Below are positions 26,057-34,267 of a stretch of DNA of 57,050 nt, piece by piece. Made by a program: the position numbers and the translations under genes. The first letter of the stretch is position 1. Every line of letters starts with the position of its first letter. Under the pieces are notes generated by a model. The model made no database searches. It had not been told where the DNA came from and saw only the letters and a program-made list of their open reading frames with translations. This stretch comes from JBOGVZ01 sp050692985 (GTDB lineage: Bacteria > Actinomycetota > UBA4738 > CALAEC01): the NCBI GenBank assembly GCA_050692985.1, contig JBOGVZ010000003.1:1-57050 (forward strand), given 5' to 3'.

Positions 26057-27036
26057 TCGCGCTGGGAGCCGCCCTGGTCCTGGTCCCCGTGGGGCGCCAG
26101 GTCGGGCTGGCCCTGGCGCTGGTGGACCACCCCGCCGAGGGCCTGAAGATCCACCGGGCCCCGGTCTCCGTCCTGGGGGGCGTCGCCGTCGTGGGTGCCG
26201 CCACCGTGGCCGTGGCCATCGCCTCCCGGCCCCTCCCGGCCGCGGCCGTGGCCGCCGTGGCGGTGGTGCTGGCCGCCGGCCTGGTGGACGACGTCCGCCC
26301 GCTCCCGTGGTGGGCTCGCCTGGCGTCGCAGGCCGCCGCCGGGGGGGTGCTGGCGGCGGGCGGGCTGACCCTGGGGACCACCGGACTGGTGGGGGCCATC
26401 GCCCTGGTGGTCGCCGTGGTGGCCTGCGCCAACGCCGTCAACCTGACGGACGGCCAGGACGCGCTGGCCGGGGGCCTGGCCGCGATCGCGGCGCTCTGCC
26501 TGGCGATGATCGGATGGCGGGTGGGTGCACCCCTCGTGGTCGGCCTGGCCCTGGCCCTGGCGGGCGCCCTCACCGGCTTCCTCCTGTGGAACCGGCCCCC
26601 CGCGCGCATCTTCCTGGGGAACGGGGGGGCCTACGCCGTGGGGACGCTGCTGGTGCTCCTGGCCACCGGGGTGACCGGCCGGGGAGGATGGTGGGGGCTG
26701 GTGGCATCGGGAGTGGCCCTGGGGGTGTTCGTGTTCGAGCTCACGTTCACGGTGATCCGGCGGCTGGTGGCGGGGCAGGCGCTGACGTCGGGCGACCGGG
26801 CCCATTCGTACGACGTCATGGCGGCCCTGGTGGGGCGAACCCGCTCCACCGCGGTGTACTGGGGCCTCGGTCTGGGGGCGGCGGCCCTGGCGGTGGCGGT
26901 GGCCGCCGTGCCGGTCGCCGGCAGGGTGGCGGCCACGGCCGCGGGGCTGGCCGCCGCCGTGGTGGTGGGCGTGGCGCTGTGGCGGCGACGCTCGCCCGCG
27001 GAGGACGATCGGATCGGTGAAGGGGGGCCCCGGTGA
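26032..27036 (+). CDS. MraY/WecA-like polyprenyl-phosphate sugar-1-phosphate transferase
   Basis: A 334-residue integral membrane protein with about ten helices. Expected to start lipid-linked glycan assembly by moving a HexNAc-1-phosphate from UDP to undecaprenyl phosphate. Family motifs: HPAEGLKIHRAPVSVLGG, the Asp pair in AGLVDDVRPL, NAVNLTDGQDALAGG and a terminal DRAHSYD loop. The third catalytic motif reads FLGNGG, with Asn where MraY/WecA has Asp (FxGDxG). The gene overlaps the GNAT by 25 bp; GTG at 26032 has a GGGGGGGAGG ribosome-binding site about 11 nt upstream, and GTG at 26044 is an alternative. Confidence 0.88.
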   Translation: MGDLVPFLIALGAALVLVPVGRQVGLALALVDHPAEGLKIHRAPVSVLGGVAVVGAATVAVAIASRPLPAAAVAAVAVVLAAGLVDDVRPLPWWARLASQAAAGGVLAAGGLTLGTTGLVGAIALVVAVVACANAVNLTDGQDALAGGLAAIAALCLAMIGWRVGAPLVVGLALALAGALTGFLLWNRPPARIFLGNGGAYAVGTLLVLLATGVTGRGGWWGLVASGVALGVFVFELTFTVIRRLVAGQALTSGDRAHSYDVMAALVGRTRSTAVYWGLGLGAAALAVAVAAVPVAGRVAATAAGLAAAVVVGVALWRRRSPAEDDRIGEGGPR

Positions 27037-28232
27037 CGAGGACGGACGGCCCGGCCGGCCGGCCCGCCATCCTGGGCGGGCCGCCCGCGTTCCCCGAGGG
27101 GCTGCCGCTGGTGCGGCCCACCGTTCCCCACGTTGACGAGCTGACCGAGGACCTTCGCCGGATCCTGGAGCGCCGGGTCCTCACGAACGGGCCCCTGGTG
27201 GGCGAGCTCGAGGAGCGCGCCGCCGAGCGGCTGGGAGTGCCGCACTGCGTGGCCGTGGCGTCCTGCACCGCCGGCCTCATGCTGGTGGCCCAGGCGGCGG
27301 AGCCGCCCGGCGAGGTCGTCCTCCCCTCGTTCACGTTCGCGGCCACCGCCCACGCCGTGGTGTGGGCCGGGCACCGGCCGGTGTTCGCCGACGTCGACGG
27401 GGAGACCCTGACGCTCAGCCCCGAGGCGGCCGGCCGGGCCGTGAGCCCCTCGACCCGGGCCATCGTCGCCACCCACGTCTACGGCACCCCGTGCGACGTG
27501 GAGGCCCTCCGGGCGGTGGCGCTCCAGGCGGGCGTGCGGCTGTTCTTCGATGCCGCTCACGCCTTCGGCTCCCGCCGTGGGGACGTCCCCGTGGGACGGT
27601 TCGGCGACGCCGAGGTGTTCAGCTTCACCCCCACCAAGCTGGTGGTGGCCGGAGAGGGCGGCCTCATCGCCACCCCGGACCCGGAGCTGGCCGAGCGGTT
27701 CCGGATCGGCCGGGAGTACGCGAACCCCGGCGACTACGACAGCCGCTTCCCCGGGCTGAACGCCCGCATGTCGGAGCTCCACGCGGCCCTGGCCCTGCGC
27801 TCCCTGGCCACCCTGGATGAGCGCGTGGCCCGGCGGAACGAGCTGGCCGCTCGCTACCGCTCGTCGCTGGCCGGGGTCCCTGGGGTGTCGTTCCCCCACG
27901 TCGAGCCCGGGGACACCACGACCTTCAAGGACCTCACGATCCTGGTGGACCCCGAGGCGTTCGGCGCGGACGCCGGGTGCCTGGCGGTGGCCCTGGGTGC
28001 GGAGGGCATCGACACCCGGCGCTACTACTTCCCGCCGGTGCATCTCCAGCGGGCCTACCGGGGGGCCGGCGGCGGCGGGGAGCTGGCGGTGACCGAGTGG
28101 GCGGCGGCCAGGGTGCTGACGCTGCCGATGTGGGAGGAGATGACCGAGGCTCAGGTGGACCGCGTGGCCGAGGCCATCGGGCGGATCGGCTCCTGGCCCG
28201 GCGTGGCCGCTGCCTGCGCCGCCGCCGGCTGA
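27033..28232 (+). CDS. DegT/DnrJ/EryC1/StrS family PLP aminotransferase
   Basis: A 399-residue sugar aminotransferase of the type that converts 4-keto (or 3-keto) NDP-sugars to amino sugars. PLP Lys202 lies in SFTPTKLVVAGEGG; DAAHAFGS carries the ring-stacking/Asp site. GTG overlaps the stop of the MraY-like gene. The substrate could be the 4-keto sugar from the CapD/WbpM-like enzyme or GDP-4-keto-6-deoxymannose from the GMD in this window. The last 80 bp overlap the 3' end of the convergent membrane protein gene. Confidence 0.9.
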   Translation: MTRTDGPAGRPAILGGPPAFPEGLPLVRPTVPHVDELTEDLRRILERRVLTNGPLVGELEERAAERLGVPHCVAVASCTAGLMLVAQAAEPPGEVVLPSFTFAATAHAVVWAGHRPVFADVDGETLTLSPEAAGRAVSPSTRAIVATHVYGTPCDVEALRAVALQAGVRLFFDAAHAFGSRRGDVPVGRFGDAEVFSFTPTKLVVAGEGGLIATPDPELAERFRIGREYANPGDYDSRFPGLNARMSELHAALALRSLATLDERVARRNELAARYRSSLAGVPGVSFPHVEPGDTTTFKDLTILVDPEAFGADAGCLAVALGAEGIDTRRYYFPPVHLQRAYRGAGGGGELAVTEWAAARVLTLPMWEEMTEAQVDRVAEAIGRIGSWPGVAAACAAAG

Positions 28233-29566
28233 GCGCCGGCCGGCGTCGCGTGCCTCGCTGCCGCCCCCCGGCGGGCCCGCCAGGGGACGGCCGCCAAGAG
28301 CATGAAGAAGAACGGCAGCATCTGGGCCCGCTGCCTGGCCAGCAGCCCGAAGTTCGAGAACCCGGCCAGGGCCGCCACGATGCCGACCGTGACCAGGAAC
28401 ACGGACACGACCATCCCCCCCCGCCACAGCTTCGCGGCCCGGAACAGGGGGCCCAGGCTCAGGAGCACCAGGATCCCCAGGCTCAGGCTCTCCACGCCCG
28501 CCAGCACCGCCTGGGCCGACTCCGACTCCCCGGGGAAGGGTCGGAACAGCACGGTGATGGCGGACTGAGCGGCGCTCACCGGGCTGCTGGGGATGCCGAC
28601 CTGGAACGCCGATCCACCACTGCCGGCCTGCTGGATCGTCTCCTGGTAGTACTCCTCGGCTCCCTGGGAGGTCAGGTCGTAGCCCTCCAGCACGCTGGCC
28701 GTCCTCACGGTCAGCACCAGGGCGCCGACCAGCAGGGGAGCCAGGAGGGCCCAGGCCACGGGACGGGAGGCCACGGTCCGGGCCCGTCCCGGGTGGATCA
28801 GGAAGCCCAGGATCGCCCCGAACAGGAACACGGCCCCGATGGCCGGCCGGATCGCGAAGGCGAACCCCGTCCCCGCCAGCAGCTGCAACAGCGCCGATGC
28901 CGACACCCGTTGCAGGAGGCGGGCCAACCCGTAGCACCCCAGGCCCAGGGCGAAGACGACCAGGGCGTCCTTCCCCAGGGAGGACGGCCAGAACACCATG
29001 GTGGGGAAGAAGAACACCAGGATCCGGTACAGGCGGGAGTTCCCGTCCGGGAAGGCGATGCGGTGGGCCCGGTAGAAGAACCAGCTCCCGGCGAAGGCCG
29101 CCATCGCGAACACCAGGAAGGCCCCGGGCAGGGTGGGGCCGGTCACCGCGTAGACCCCCCCGGTGAAGTACTCGAGGAAGTTCGTCCCCGTGTACGGCGC
29201 CTGGAGGAACGAGAGGTCGGCGTGGCGGATCATCTGGTAGTAGGCCTCACCGGCCTGGTGGTACAGCTTGGCGTCCCCGCCCTGCCGGTAGACCACCTCG
29301 AAGACCACGTACCTGGCCAGGCTTCCGATCAGCTTGACCGCGAAGGCCACGGTGAGGAAGGCCACGGTCACGGTGGGCTCCTTGCGGGCCATCCGGGGGA
29401 TGACGTAGATGGCCGCCACGCCCGCCACCAGCAGGAGCAGGATGTATCTCTGGCTGCCGGAGGACAGGAGCGCCAGGCCGCTCCCCGCGGCCACGAGCGC
29501 CACGGCCACCAGGACCACGGCGACCGTTCCCAGGGCCGGGCCACGTCGGGGGATGACCTGCTGCAC
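28151..29566 (-). CDS. Polytopic membrane protein, possible polysaccharide polymerase
   Basis: About 471 residues with ten or more predicted membrane helices and a soluble loop (about 90-130) rich in Tyr, plus a disordered Ala/Pro/Gln-rich C-terminal tail. FFFPTMVFWPSSLGKDAL resembles a motif seen in putative Wzy/EpsG-type polymerases, which otherwise share little sequence. A TACAAT box at 29579-29574 lies 7 nt before GTG 29566, which I take as a leaderless start; an ATG 9 nt upstream overlaps that box. It overlaps the aminotransferase 3' end by 82 bp in antisense orientation. It could also be a glycosyltransferase of GT-C type. Confidence 0.65.
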   Translation of the reverse strand: MQQVIPRRGPALGTVAVVLVAVALVAAGSGLALLSSGSQRYILLLLVAGVAAIYVIPRMARKEPTVTVAFLTVAFAVKLIGSLARYVVFEVVYRQGGDAKLYHQAGEAYYQMIRHADLSFLQAPYTGTNFLEYFTGGVYAVTGPTLPGAFLVFAMAAFAGSWFFYRAHRIAFPDGNSRLYRILVFFFPTMVFWPSSLGKDALVVFALGLGCYGLARLLQRVSASALLQLLAGTGFAFAIRPAIGAVFLFGAILGFLIHPGRARTVASRPVAWALLAPLLVGALVLTVRTASVLEGYDLTSQGAEEYYQETIQQAGSGGSAFQVGIPSSPVSAAQSAITVLFRPFPGESESAQAVLAGVESLSLGILVLLSLGPLFRAAKLWRGGMVVSVFLVTVGIVAALAGFSNFGLLARQRAQMLPFFFMLLAAVPWRARRGAAARHATPAGAQPAAAQAAATPGQEPIRPMASATRST

Positions 29567-29573
29567 GGCCGCC

Positions 29574-29579
29574 ATTGTA
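29574..29579 (-). promoter_or_regulatory. Putative -10 element of the membrane protein gene
   Basis: TACAAT on the minus strand, 7 nt before GTG 29566, matching the leaderless pattern. It is divergent from the promoter of the nucleotide-sugar dehydrogenase gene. Confidence 0.45.
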
Positions 29580-29604
29580 CGGGCTCCCGCACCCCCGCCG
29601 CCTC

Positions 29605-29633
29605 CGAAAGCCGCCCCTCGGCTCGAGGGGCGG
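29605..29633. repeat. Palindromic element, copy 1 (CGAAAGCCGCCCC hairpin)
   Basis: CGAAAG is followed by a 10-bp perfect stem (CCGCCCCTCG / CGAGGGGCGG) with a 3-nt loop, directly upstream of the TACGCT box of the dehydrogenase gene. The same core recurs at 31951-31978, after the epimerase gene. Confidence 0.55.
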
Positions 29634-29636
29634 TGG

Positions 29637-29642
29637 TACGCT
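29637..29642 (+). promoter_or_regulatory. Putative -10 element of the dehydrogenase-epimerase operon
   Basis: TACGCT ends 8 nt before the GTG at 29651; no Shine-Dalgarno sequence lies between, so a leaderless transcript is likely. Confidence 0.45.
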
Positions 29643-29650
29643 CACCTGCC

Positions 29651-30967
29651 GTGGGCGAGCGCCGGTCGGACACGAGGGGCCTGCTGGAGCGCCTGGAGTC
29701 CCGGGACGCCCTTCTCGGGGTGGTCGGGCTCGGGTACGTGGGGCTCCCGGTGGCGGTGACGTTCGCGGAGGCGGGCTTCCGGGTCGTGGGAGTCGACGCG
29801 GACCGGGACCGGGTGGAGGCCATCGAGGCGGGCCGCTCGTACCTGCGTGACGTGGCCGGCGAGCGGGTGGCCTCGCTGCGGCACGCCGGCCGGCTGCGGG
29901 CCACCACGTCGTACCGGCGCCTGGCCCGGGCCGACGCCGTGCTGATCTCGGTCCCCACGCCGCTCCGGCAGGGCAGCCCGGACCTGTCGGCCATCGAGTC
30001 CGCCGGGCGGGCCCTGGCCAAGGTGCTGTCGCCGCACACGCTGGTGGTGCTGGAGAGCACGACCTACCCGGGCACCACCGATGAGGTCCTCGGCCCCCTG
30101 CTGGAGGCCGGTGGCCTGGTGGCCGGCCGGGACTTCCTGCTGGCGTACTCGCCGGAGCGGATCGACCCGGGGAACCCTACGTTCGGGTTCGACGACATCC
30201 CCAAGGTCGTGGGGGGGATCACCGAGGCCTCGACCCGCGCCGCGGAGACCCTGTACGGGCAGGTGGTCCCCAAGGTGGTGACCGTCTCCGGCCCGCGCCA
30301 GGCCGAGATGGCCAAGCTGCTGGAGAACATCTTCCGCCACGTGAACATCGCCCTGGTCAACGAGCTGGCCACCTACGCGCAGGACATGGGGGTCGATATC
30401 TGGGAATCGATCGAGGCCGCCGCCACCAAGCCGTTCGGGTACATGCCCTTCTGGCCCGGACCGGGGTGGGGAGGCCACTGCATCCCCCTGGATCCCGCCT
30501 ACCTGTCGTGGCGGGTGCGCAGGGACCGCGCCCACGAGGTCAAGTTCGTCGAGCTGGCCCACACGGTGAACGCCGAGATGCCCCGGCACGTGGCCGAGCG
30601 CATCGCGGTGCTCCTCAACGAGGCCGGCAAGCCCGTGCGGGGATCCCGGGTGCTGGGGATCGGCGTGGCCTACAAGGCCGGGACCGAGGACACCCGGGGC
30701 TCGCCCGGCCGCAAGGTGCTCCAGATCCTGGCGGGCCGTGGCGCCCGGGTCGCGTTCCACGACCCCCTGGTGCATGAGCTCGAGCTCGATGGCACCACGC
30801 TCCGGTCCTCCCCCCTGTCGGCGAAGCTGCTCCGGCAGCAGGACGTGGTCACGGTCCTGGTGCCCCAGGACGGGGTGAGCTGGGACCTGGTGGCGGCCGA
30901 GTCGCCCCTGGTGCTGGACTGCTGCAACGCCCTGGGGCGGCGGGACCGCCGGATCGCGCGGATGTAG
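29651..30967 (+). CDS. UDP-N-acetylhexosamine 6-dehydrogenase (WbpA/TviB-like)
   Basis: A 438-residue UDP-sugar dehydrogenase that oxidises C6 to a uronic acid in two NAD-dependent steps. The N-terminal Rossmann motif is VVGLGYVGLPVA; the catalytic Cys277 lies in GGHCIPLDP and KPFGYMPFWPGPG is nearby. The GGHCIPLDPAYLSW context fits the WbpA/TviB (UDP-GlcNAc) group better than UDP-glucose dehydrogenases. GTG at 29651 was chosen from the -10-like box 8 nt upstream and the family N-terminus. The epimerase follows after 2 nt, an arrangement like TviB-TviC or WbpA-WbpP. Confidence 0.9.
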   Translation: MGERRSDTRGLLERLESRDALLGVVGLGYVGLPVAVTFAEAGFRVVGVDADRDRVEAIEAGRSYLRDVAGERVASLRHAGRLRATTSYRRLARADAVLISVPTPLRQGSPDLSAIESAGRALAKVLSPHTLVVLESTTYPGTTDEVLGPLLEAGGLVAGRDFLLAYSPERIDPGNPTFGFDDIPKVVGGITEASTRAAETLYGQVVPKVVTVSGPRQAEMAKLLENIFRHVNIALVNELATYAQDMGVDIWESIEAAATKPFGYMPFWPGPGWGGHCIPLDPAYLSWRVRRDRAHEVKFVELAHTVNAEMPRHVAERIAVLLNEAGKPVRGSRVLGIGVAYKAGTEDTRGSPGRKVLQILAGRGARVAFHDPLVHELELDGTTLRSSPLSAKLLRQQDVVTVLVPQDGVSWDLVAAESPLVLDCCNALGRRDRRIARM

Positions 30968-30969
30968 CG

Positions 30970-31935
30970 ATGCGGGCCCTGGTCACCGGCGGCGCAGGCT
31001 TCATCGGCTCGGCCATCGCCAGGGAGCTCCTGGCCCGCGGGACCGAGGTCCGCGTGCTGGACAACCTCCTGACCGGGTCCCGGGCGGCGGTCCCGCAGGG
31101 CGCCGAGCTGGTGGAGGGCGACCTGCGCAACCCCGACGATGTCCGGGCGGCCTGCCGGGGCGTCGAGGTGGTGTTCCACCAGGCGGCGGTCCGGAGCGTG
31201 CCTCGGTCCGTGGACGAGCCGGTGCTGGTCGAGGAGTGCAACAGCCTGGGGACGGTCCAGCTGCTGGCGGCGGCGGCCGAGGCGGGGGTCCGCCGGCTGG
31301 TGTACGCGTCCAGCTCCAGCGTCTACGGGGACGTGGGCCAGGACCTGAACCGCGAGGACCGCGCCCCGGACCCCATGTCCCCGTACGCGGTCAGCAAGCT
31401 GGCCGGTGAGAAGTACTGCCGCGTGTGGACCCTGCTGGGCCGGCTGTCCACCGTGGCGATGCGGTACTTCAACGTGTTCGGGCCCGGCCAGGCGGCCGAT
31501 TCGAAGTACGCCGCGGTGTTCCCGGCGTTCTGCTCGGCCCTGGTGGCCGGGCGGGCCCCGGAGGTGCACTGGGACGGCGAGCAGTCACGGGACTTCACGT
31601 TCGTCGACGACGTGGTCCGGGCCAACCTGCTGGCCGCGGAGGCCGGACCCGACGCCGTCGGGCAGGTCGTGAACGTCGCCGGCGGGCGGCCCCGGACCGT
31701 GAACGAGGTACTGCGCTCGGTGGCCGATGCCGTGGGCCGATGGATCGATCCGGAGCGCCTGCCCCGCCGGGCCGGCGACGTCCGGCGAACCCACGCCGAC
31801 ATCTCCCGGGCGGAACGGCTGCTGGGGTGGCGCCCGGAGGCGGACTGGGACCCGTCCGTGCGGGCCACGGTGGGCTGGTTCACCACCGGCGAGGGCGTCA
31901 GCGGCGCCGCGGTCGAGGCCCGGGACCAGGGCTAG
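30970..31935 (+). CDS. NAD-dependent UDP-sugar 4-epimerase (WbpP/TviC/GalE-like)
   Basis: A 321-residue extended SDR. NAD motif TGGAGFIGS at residues 6-14, catalytic YAVSK with Tyr139 and Lys143, and ASSSSVYG with the catalytic Ser. RYFNVFGPGQ and SRDFTFVDDVV are typical of the GalE/WbpP group. With the dehydrogenase next door it likely makes UDP-GalNAcA from UDP-GlcNAcA, or UDP-GalNAc from UDP-GlcNAc. A hairpin element follows the stop. Confidence 0.9.
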   Translation: MRALVTGGAGFIGSAIARELLARGTEVRVLDNLLTGSRAAVPQGAELVEGDLRNPDDVRAACRGVEVVFHQAAVRSVPRSVDEPVLVEECNSLGTVQLLAAAAEAGVRRLVYASSSSVYGDVGQDLNREDRAPDPMSPYAVSKLAGEKYCRVWTLLGRLSTVAMRYFNVFGPGQAADSKYAAVFPAFCSALVAGRAPEVHWDGEQSRDFTFVDDVVRANLLAAEAGPDAVGQVVNVAGGRPRTVNEVLRSVADAVGRWIDPERLPRRAGDVRRTHADISRAERLLGWRPEADWDPSVRATVGWFTTGEGVSGAAVEARDQG

Positions 31936-31950
31936 GGGACCCCCCGCCTT

Positions 31951-31978
31951 CGAAAGCCGCCCCACGGTTCACGGGCGG
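31951..31978. terminator. Palindromic element, copy 2, between convergent genes
   Basis: CGAAAG followed by a 6-bp stem (CCGCCC / GGGCGG) in the 33-bp gap after the epimerase, running into the 3' end of the convergent glycosyltransferase. It shares its core with copy 1 at 29605-29633 and may act as a terminator. Confidence 0.4.
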
Positions 31979-32997
31979 TCGCGCGGGCTCCGGGCCAGGT
32001 CCGCCATGACGCTGGCCATGCCCAACGAGTAGCGGTGGTACCGGCCCGAGGCCAGCTCCCGGACCACGCCGGGGATGCGCCCCAGCCGTGCGCGGGGCAA
32101 CGCGGCCCGGGCCCGGGTGTGGGCGATGGCCTCGTCCACCCGAGCCACGGCCGCCTCCCGGTCCTCCAGGCCGGGGGCCGCCGCCAGCCGGTCCCGCACG
32201 GTGGTGAGATGCCCGATGGTGGCGTTCAGGCGCTCCAGCATCAGCGGGAGGGGCACCGCCACCTGGCGGAACCGGAGCACGGACTGGGGGACCACCTGGC
32301 GGACCTGCAACCGGGGGATGCCCACCTGCTGGCGGGGATGGATCCGGTACTCGACCAGGGGTTCGTCGATCAGGACCACCGTGGAGGCCGAGGCCAGCAT
32401 GATCGAGATCCACCGGTCGTGGATCAGCCGCATGCGCGGGGCGGCCTGCTCCGGGGGGAAGGGGATCAGGATCCTGCGGAGGTCGGCCCGGAACGCCAGC
32501 GTGCACCCGGAGACGATGGAGCGGCCCATGAGCTGGCCGAACGGGTCCTGGCGCATGCGGCGGCGCTGCGAGGCGGTGAACCCGGCGATGTCCCACAGCC
32601 GGTTGCCGGTCCGCCGCCCCTGGGCGTTGATCAGGTAGGCGTCGCTGAAGGCCAGCCCGATGCGGGGGGATCCCCCGAACACCCCCTCGATGCGCTCGAC
32701 CTTGTGGGGGAGCCACACGTCGTCCTGGTCGCACAGGATGATCACGTCGCCGGAGCACCGCTGGATCACCCGCTCGTAGTTGCGGGTGGACCCCAGGTGG
32801 CGGTCGGCCACGCTCACGTCCACCGTGAAGGGCGACTCGGCGGCGAACTTCTCCACGATCTGGAGGCTGTCGTCGGTCGACCGGTCGTCGCTGACCACGA
32901 GCTCGTCCGGCAGGCGCGTCTGCCCGGCGATCGTCTCCAGCTGGGTTCGGAGGTGGGCCGCGCCGTTGAAGGTGCACATGGCCACCGAGATCCGCAC
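31969..32997 (-). CDS. Family 2 glycosyltransferase
   Basis: A 342-residue GT-A enzyme. It begins VRISVAMCTFNGAAHLRTQL, with VVSDDRSTDDS (nucleotide site) and CDQDDVWLPHK (DxD metal motif), a pattern typical of rhamnosyltransferase-like GT2 proteins of O-antigen loci. The open frame runs up to 33354, but GTG at 32997 fits: GGGAGG sits 5 nt upstream and a TACAAT box lies at 33030-33025. It is divergent from the coiled-coil sulfotransferase gene. Confidence 0.9.
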   Translation of the reverse strand: MRISVAMCTFNGAAHLRTQLETIAGQTRLPDELVVSDDRSTDDSLQIVEKFAAESPFTVDVSVADRHLGSTRNYERVIQRCSGDVIILCDQDDVWLPHKVERIEGVFGGSPRIGLAFSDAYLINAQGRRTGNRLWDIAGFTASQRRRMRQDPFGQLMGRSIVSGCTLAFRADLRRILIPFPPEQAAPRMRLIHDRWISIMLASASTVVLIDEPLVEYRIHPRQQVGIPRLQVRQVVPQSVLRFRQVAVPLPLMLERLNATIGHLTTVRDRLAAAPGLEDREAAVARVDEAIAHTRARAALPRARLGRIPGVVRELASGRYHRYSLGMASVMADLARSPRDRP

Positions 32998-33024
32998 CGG
33001 TCCCTCCCGTCCTGAGGTCGGGCC

Positions 33025-33030
33025 ATTGTA
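33025..33030 (-). promoter_or_regulatory. Putative -10 element of the GT2 gene
   Basis: TACAAT on the minus strand, giving a short leader of about 20 nt that includes the GGGAGG ribosome-binding site. It lies only about 24 bp from the divergent TATCAT box at 33054. Confidence 0.5.
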
Positions 33031-33053
33031 TCCAGGGCCGCCCCGGGCCTCGT

Positions 33054-33059
33054 TATCAT
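33054..33059 (+). promoter_or_regulatory. Putative -10 element of the sulfotransferase gene
   Basis: TATCAT ends 8 nt before the GTG at 33068. The two divergent -10 boxes lie so close that the two promoters probably compete. Confidence 0.45.
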
Positions 33060-33067
33060 GAGGCGCC

Positions 33068-34258
33068 GTGCCGGCCGCCCCGACCCCCCTCCCCCCGAGC
33101 TCGCCCGGCGTGATCGTGGCGGGCATGCACCGCAGCGGGACCTCCGTGGTGGCCCGGACGCTGCACGGGCTCGGTCTGGCCCTGGCCCGGCGTGACGACC
33201 TGATGGGGGCCGCGGCCTCCAACCCCACCGGGCACTTCGAGAGCTGGTCGCTGACCGAGCTCAACGACGAGCTGCTCCTGGCCCTGGGGGGCACCTGGAG
33301 CGCCCCCCCGGACCTGGCACCGGGTTGGGAGGAGGAGCCCGTGGCCGCCTCCATGGTGGAGCGGGCCTCCCGGGTGTTCGCCCGCGCGCATCCGGAGCAT
33401 CCGTGGGTGTGGAAGGACCCCCGGGCCTCGCTCCTCCTGCCGTTCTGGAGCCGGGTGCTGGGAGCTCATCCCGTGGTCCTCGTGTTCCGCCATCCCGCCG
33501 AGGTGGCCCGGTCCGTGGAGCTCCGCGACGGCCACCCGCCGCCCCTGGGCGTGGCCCTGTGGGCCCGCTACGTCCGCTCGGCGCTGCACGATGCCGGGGG
33601 GCTGCCCGCGTTCGTGGCCGGGTGGGACCGGCTCCACCGGGACCCGGAGGGATGGACCGGTTCGCTGTCGGCGTGGCTCTCCGATGTGGGGATCCCGCCC
33701 TCGCCCGAGCCGGCCCGGGGCCACGATGCCGTGGCGGTGGACCCCTCGGTCGGGCAGGTGCATCTCGATGACCGGGAGCGCGACGGGTTCCCCGCGGTGG
33801 GTCCCGAGGACCGGGCCCTCTACGAGCTGCTGGTCTCCCTGGAGGGTCCGCACGAGACCCTCCCCCGCGTGGACGGGCCCGAAGAGCCGCCGGCCCGGGC
33901 GACGATGCTGGCGGAGCGCCGCCGCGTGGAGGTCGAGGCGATCCTGCGGCGGGGGACGGCCGGCGAGGCCTCGGACGACCAGCGACGGTACATCGCTCGC
34001 CTGGAGGGGGAGCTGCGCCGCCAGGTGGAGGCCCACGAGCGAATCACCGCGTACGCCCGCGAGATCGAGGACGACCTCCGCGGGAGGGACCGCGCCGCGG
34101 GAGAGGTCCGGGACTACGTGGGCCGCCTCGAGGAGGACCTTCGCAGGAAGGACCGGGCCGCCGAGGAGGTCCGGGCGCACGTGCGCCACCTGGAGGAAGA
34201 GATCCGAAAGAAGGAGGCTCACATCCAGGACCTGACCGAGCGGCTCCGCCGCCGGTAG
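33068..34258 (+). CDS. Sulfotransferase-fold protein with C-terminal coiled coil
   Basis: A 396-residue protein. Residues 1-230 are sulfotransferase-like: VIVAGMHRSGTSVVARTLHG is the 5'-phosphosulfate loop (about 15-34) and VLVFRHPAEVARS the 3'-phosphate element. From about residue 270 to the end is a long charged coiled coil (repeats such as YVGRLEEDLRRKDRAAEEV) with heptad-like spacing. Proteins with this layout are common in glycan loci; the coil may tether partners or oligomerise. GTG start directly after a -10-like box. It is convergent with the GT2-GT4 fusion gene, 9 bp apart. Confidence 0.82.
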   Translation: MPAAPTPLPPSSPGVIVAGMHRSGTSVVARTLHGLGLALARRDDLMGAAASNPTGHFESWSLTELNDELLLALGGTWSAPPDLAPGWEEEPVAASMVERASRVFARAHPEHPWVWKDPRASLLLPFWSRVLGAHPVVLVFRHPAEVARSVELRDGHPPPLGVALWARYVRSALHDAGGLPAFVAGWDRLHRDPEGWTGSLSAWLSDVGIPPSPEPARGHDAVAVDPSVGQVHLDDRERDGFPAVGPEDRALYELLVSLEGPHETLPRVDGPEEPPARATMLAERRRVEVEAILRRGTAGEASDDQRRYIARLEGELRRQVEAHERITAYAREIEDDLRGRDRAAGEVRDYVGRLEEDLRRKDRAAEEVRAHVRHLEEEIRKKEAHIQDLTERLRRR

Positions 34259-34267
34259 CGGTCCCGC

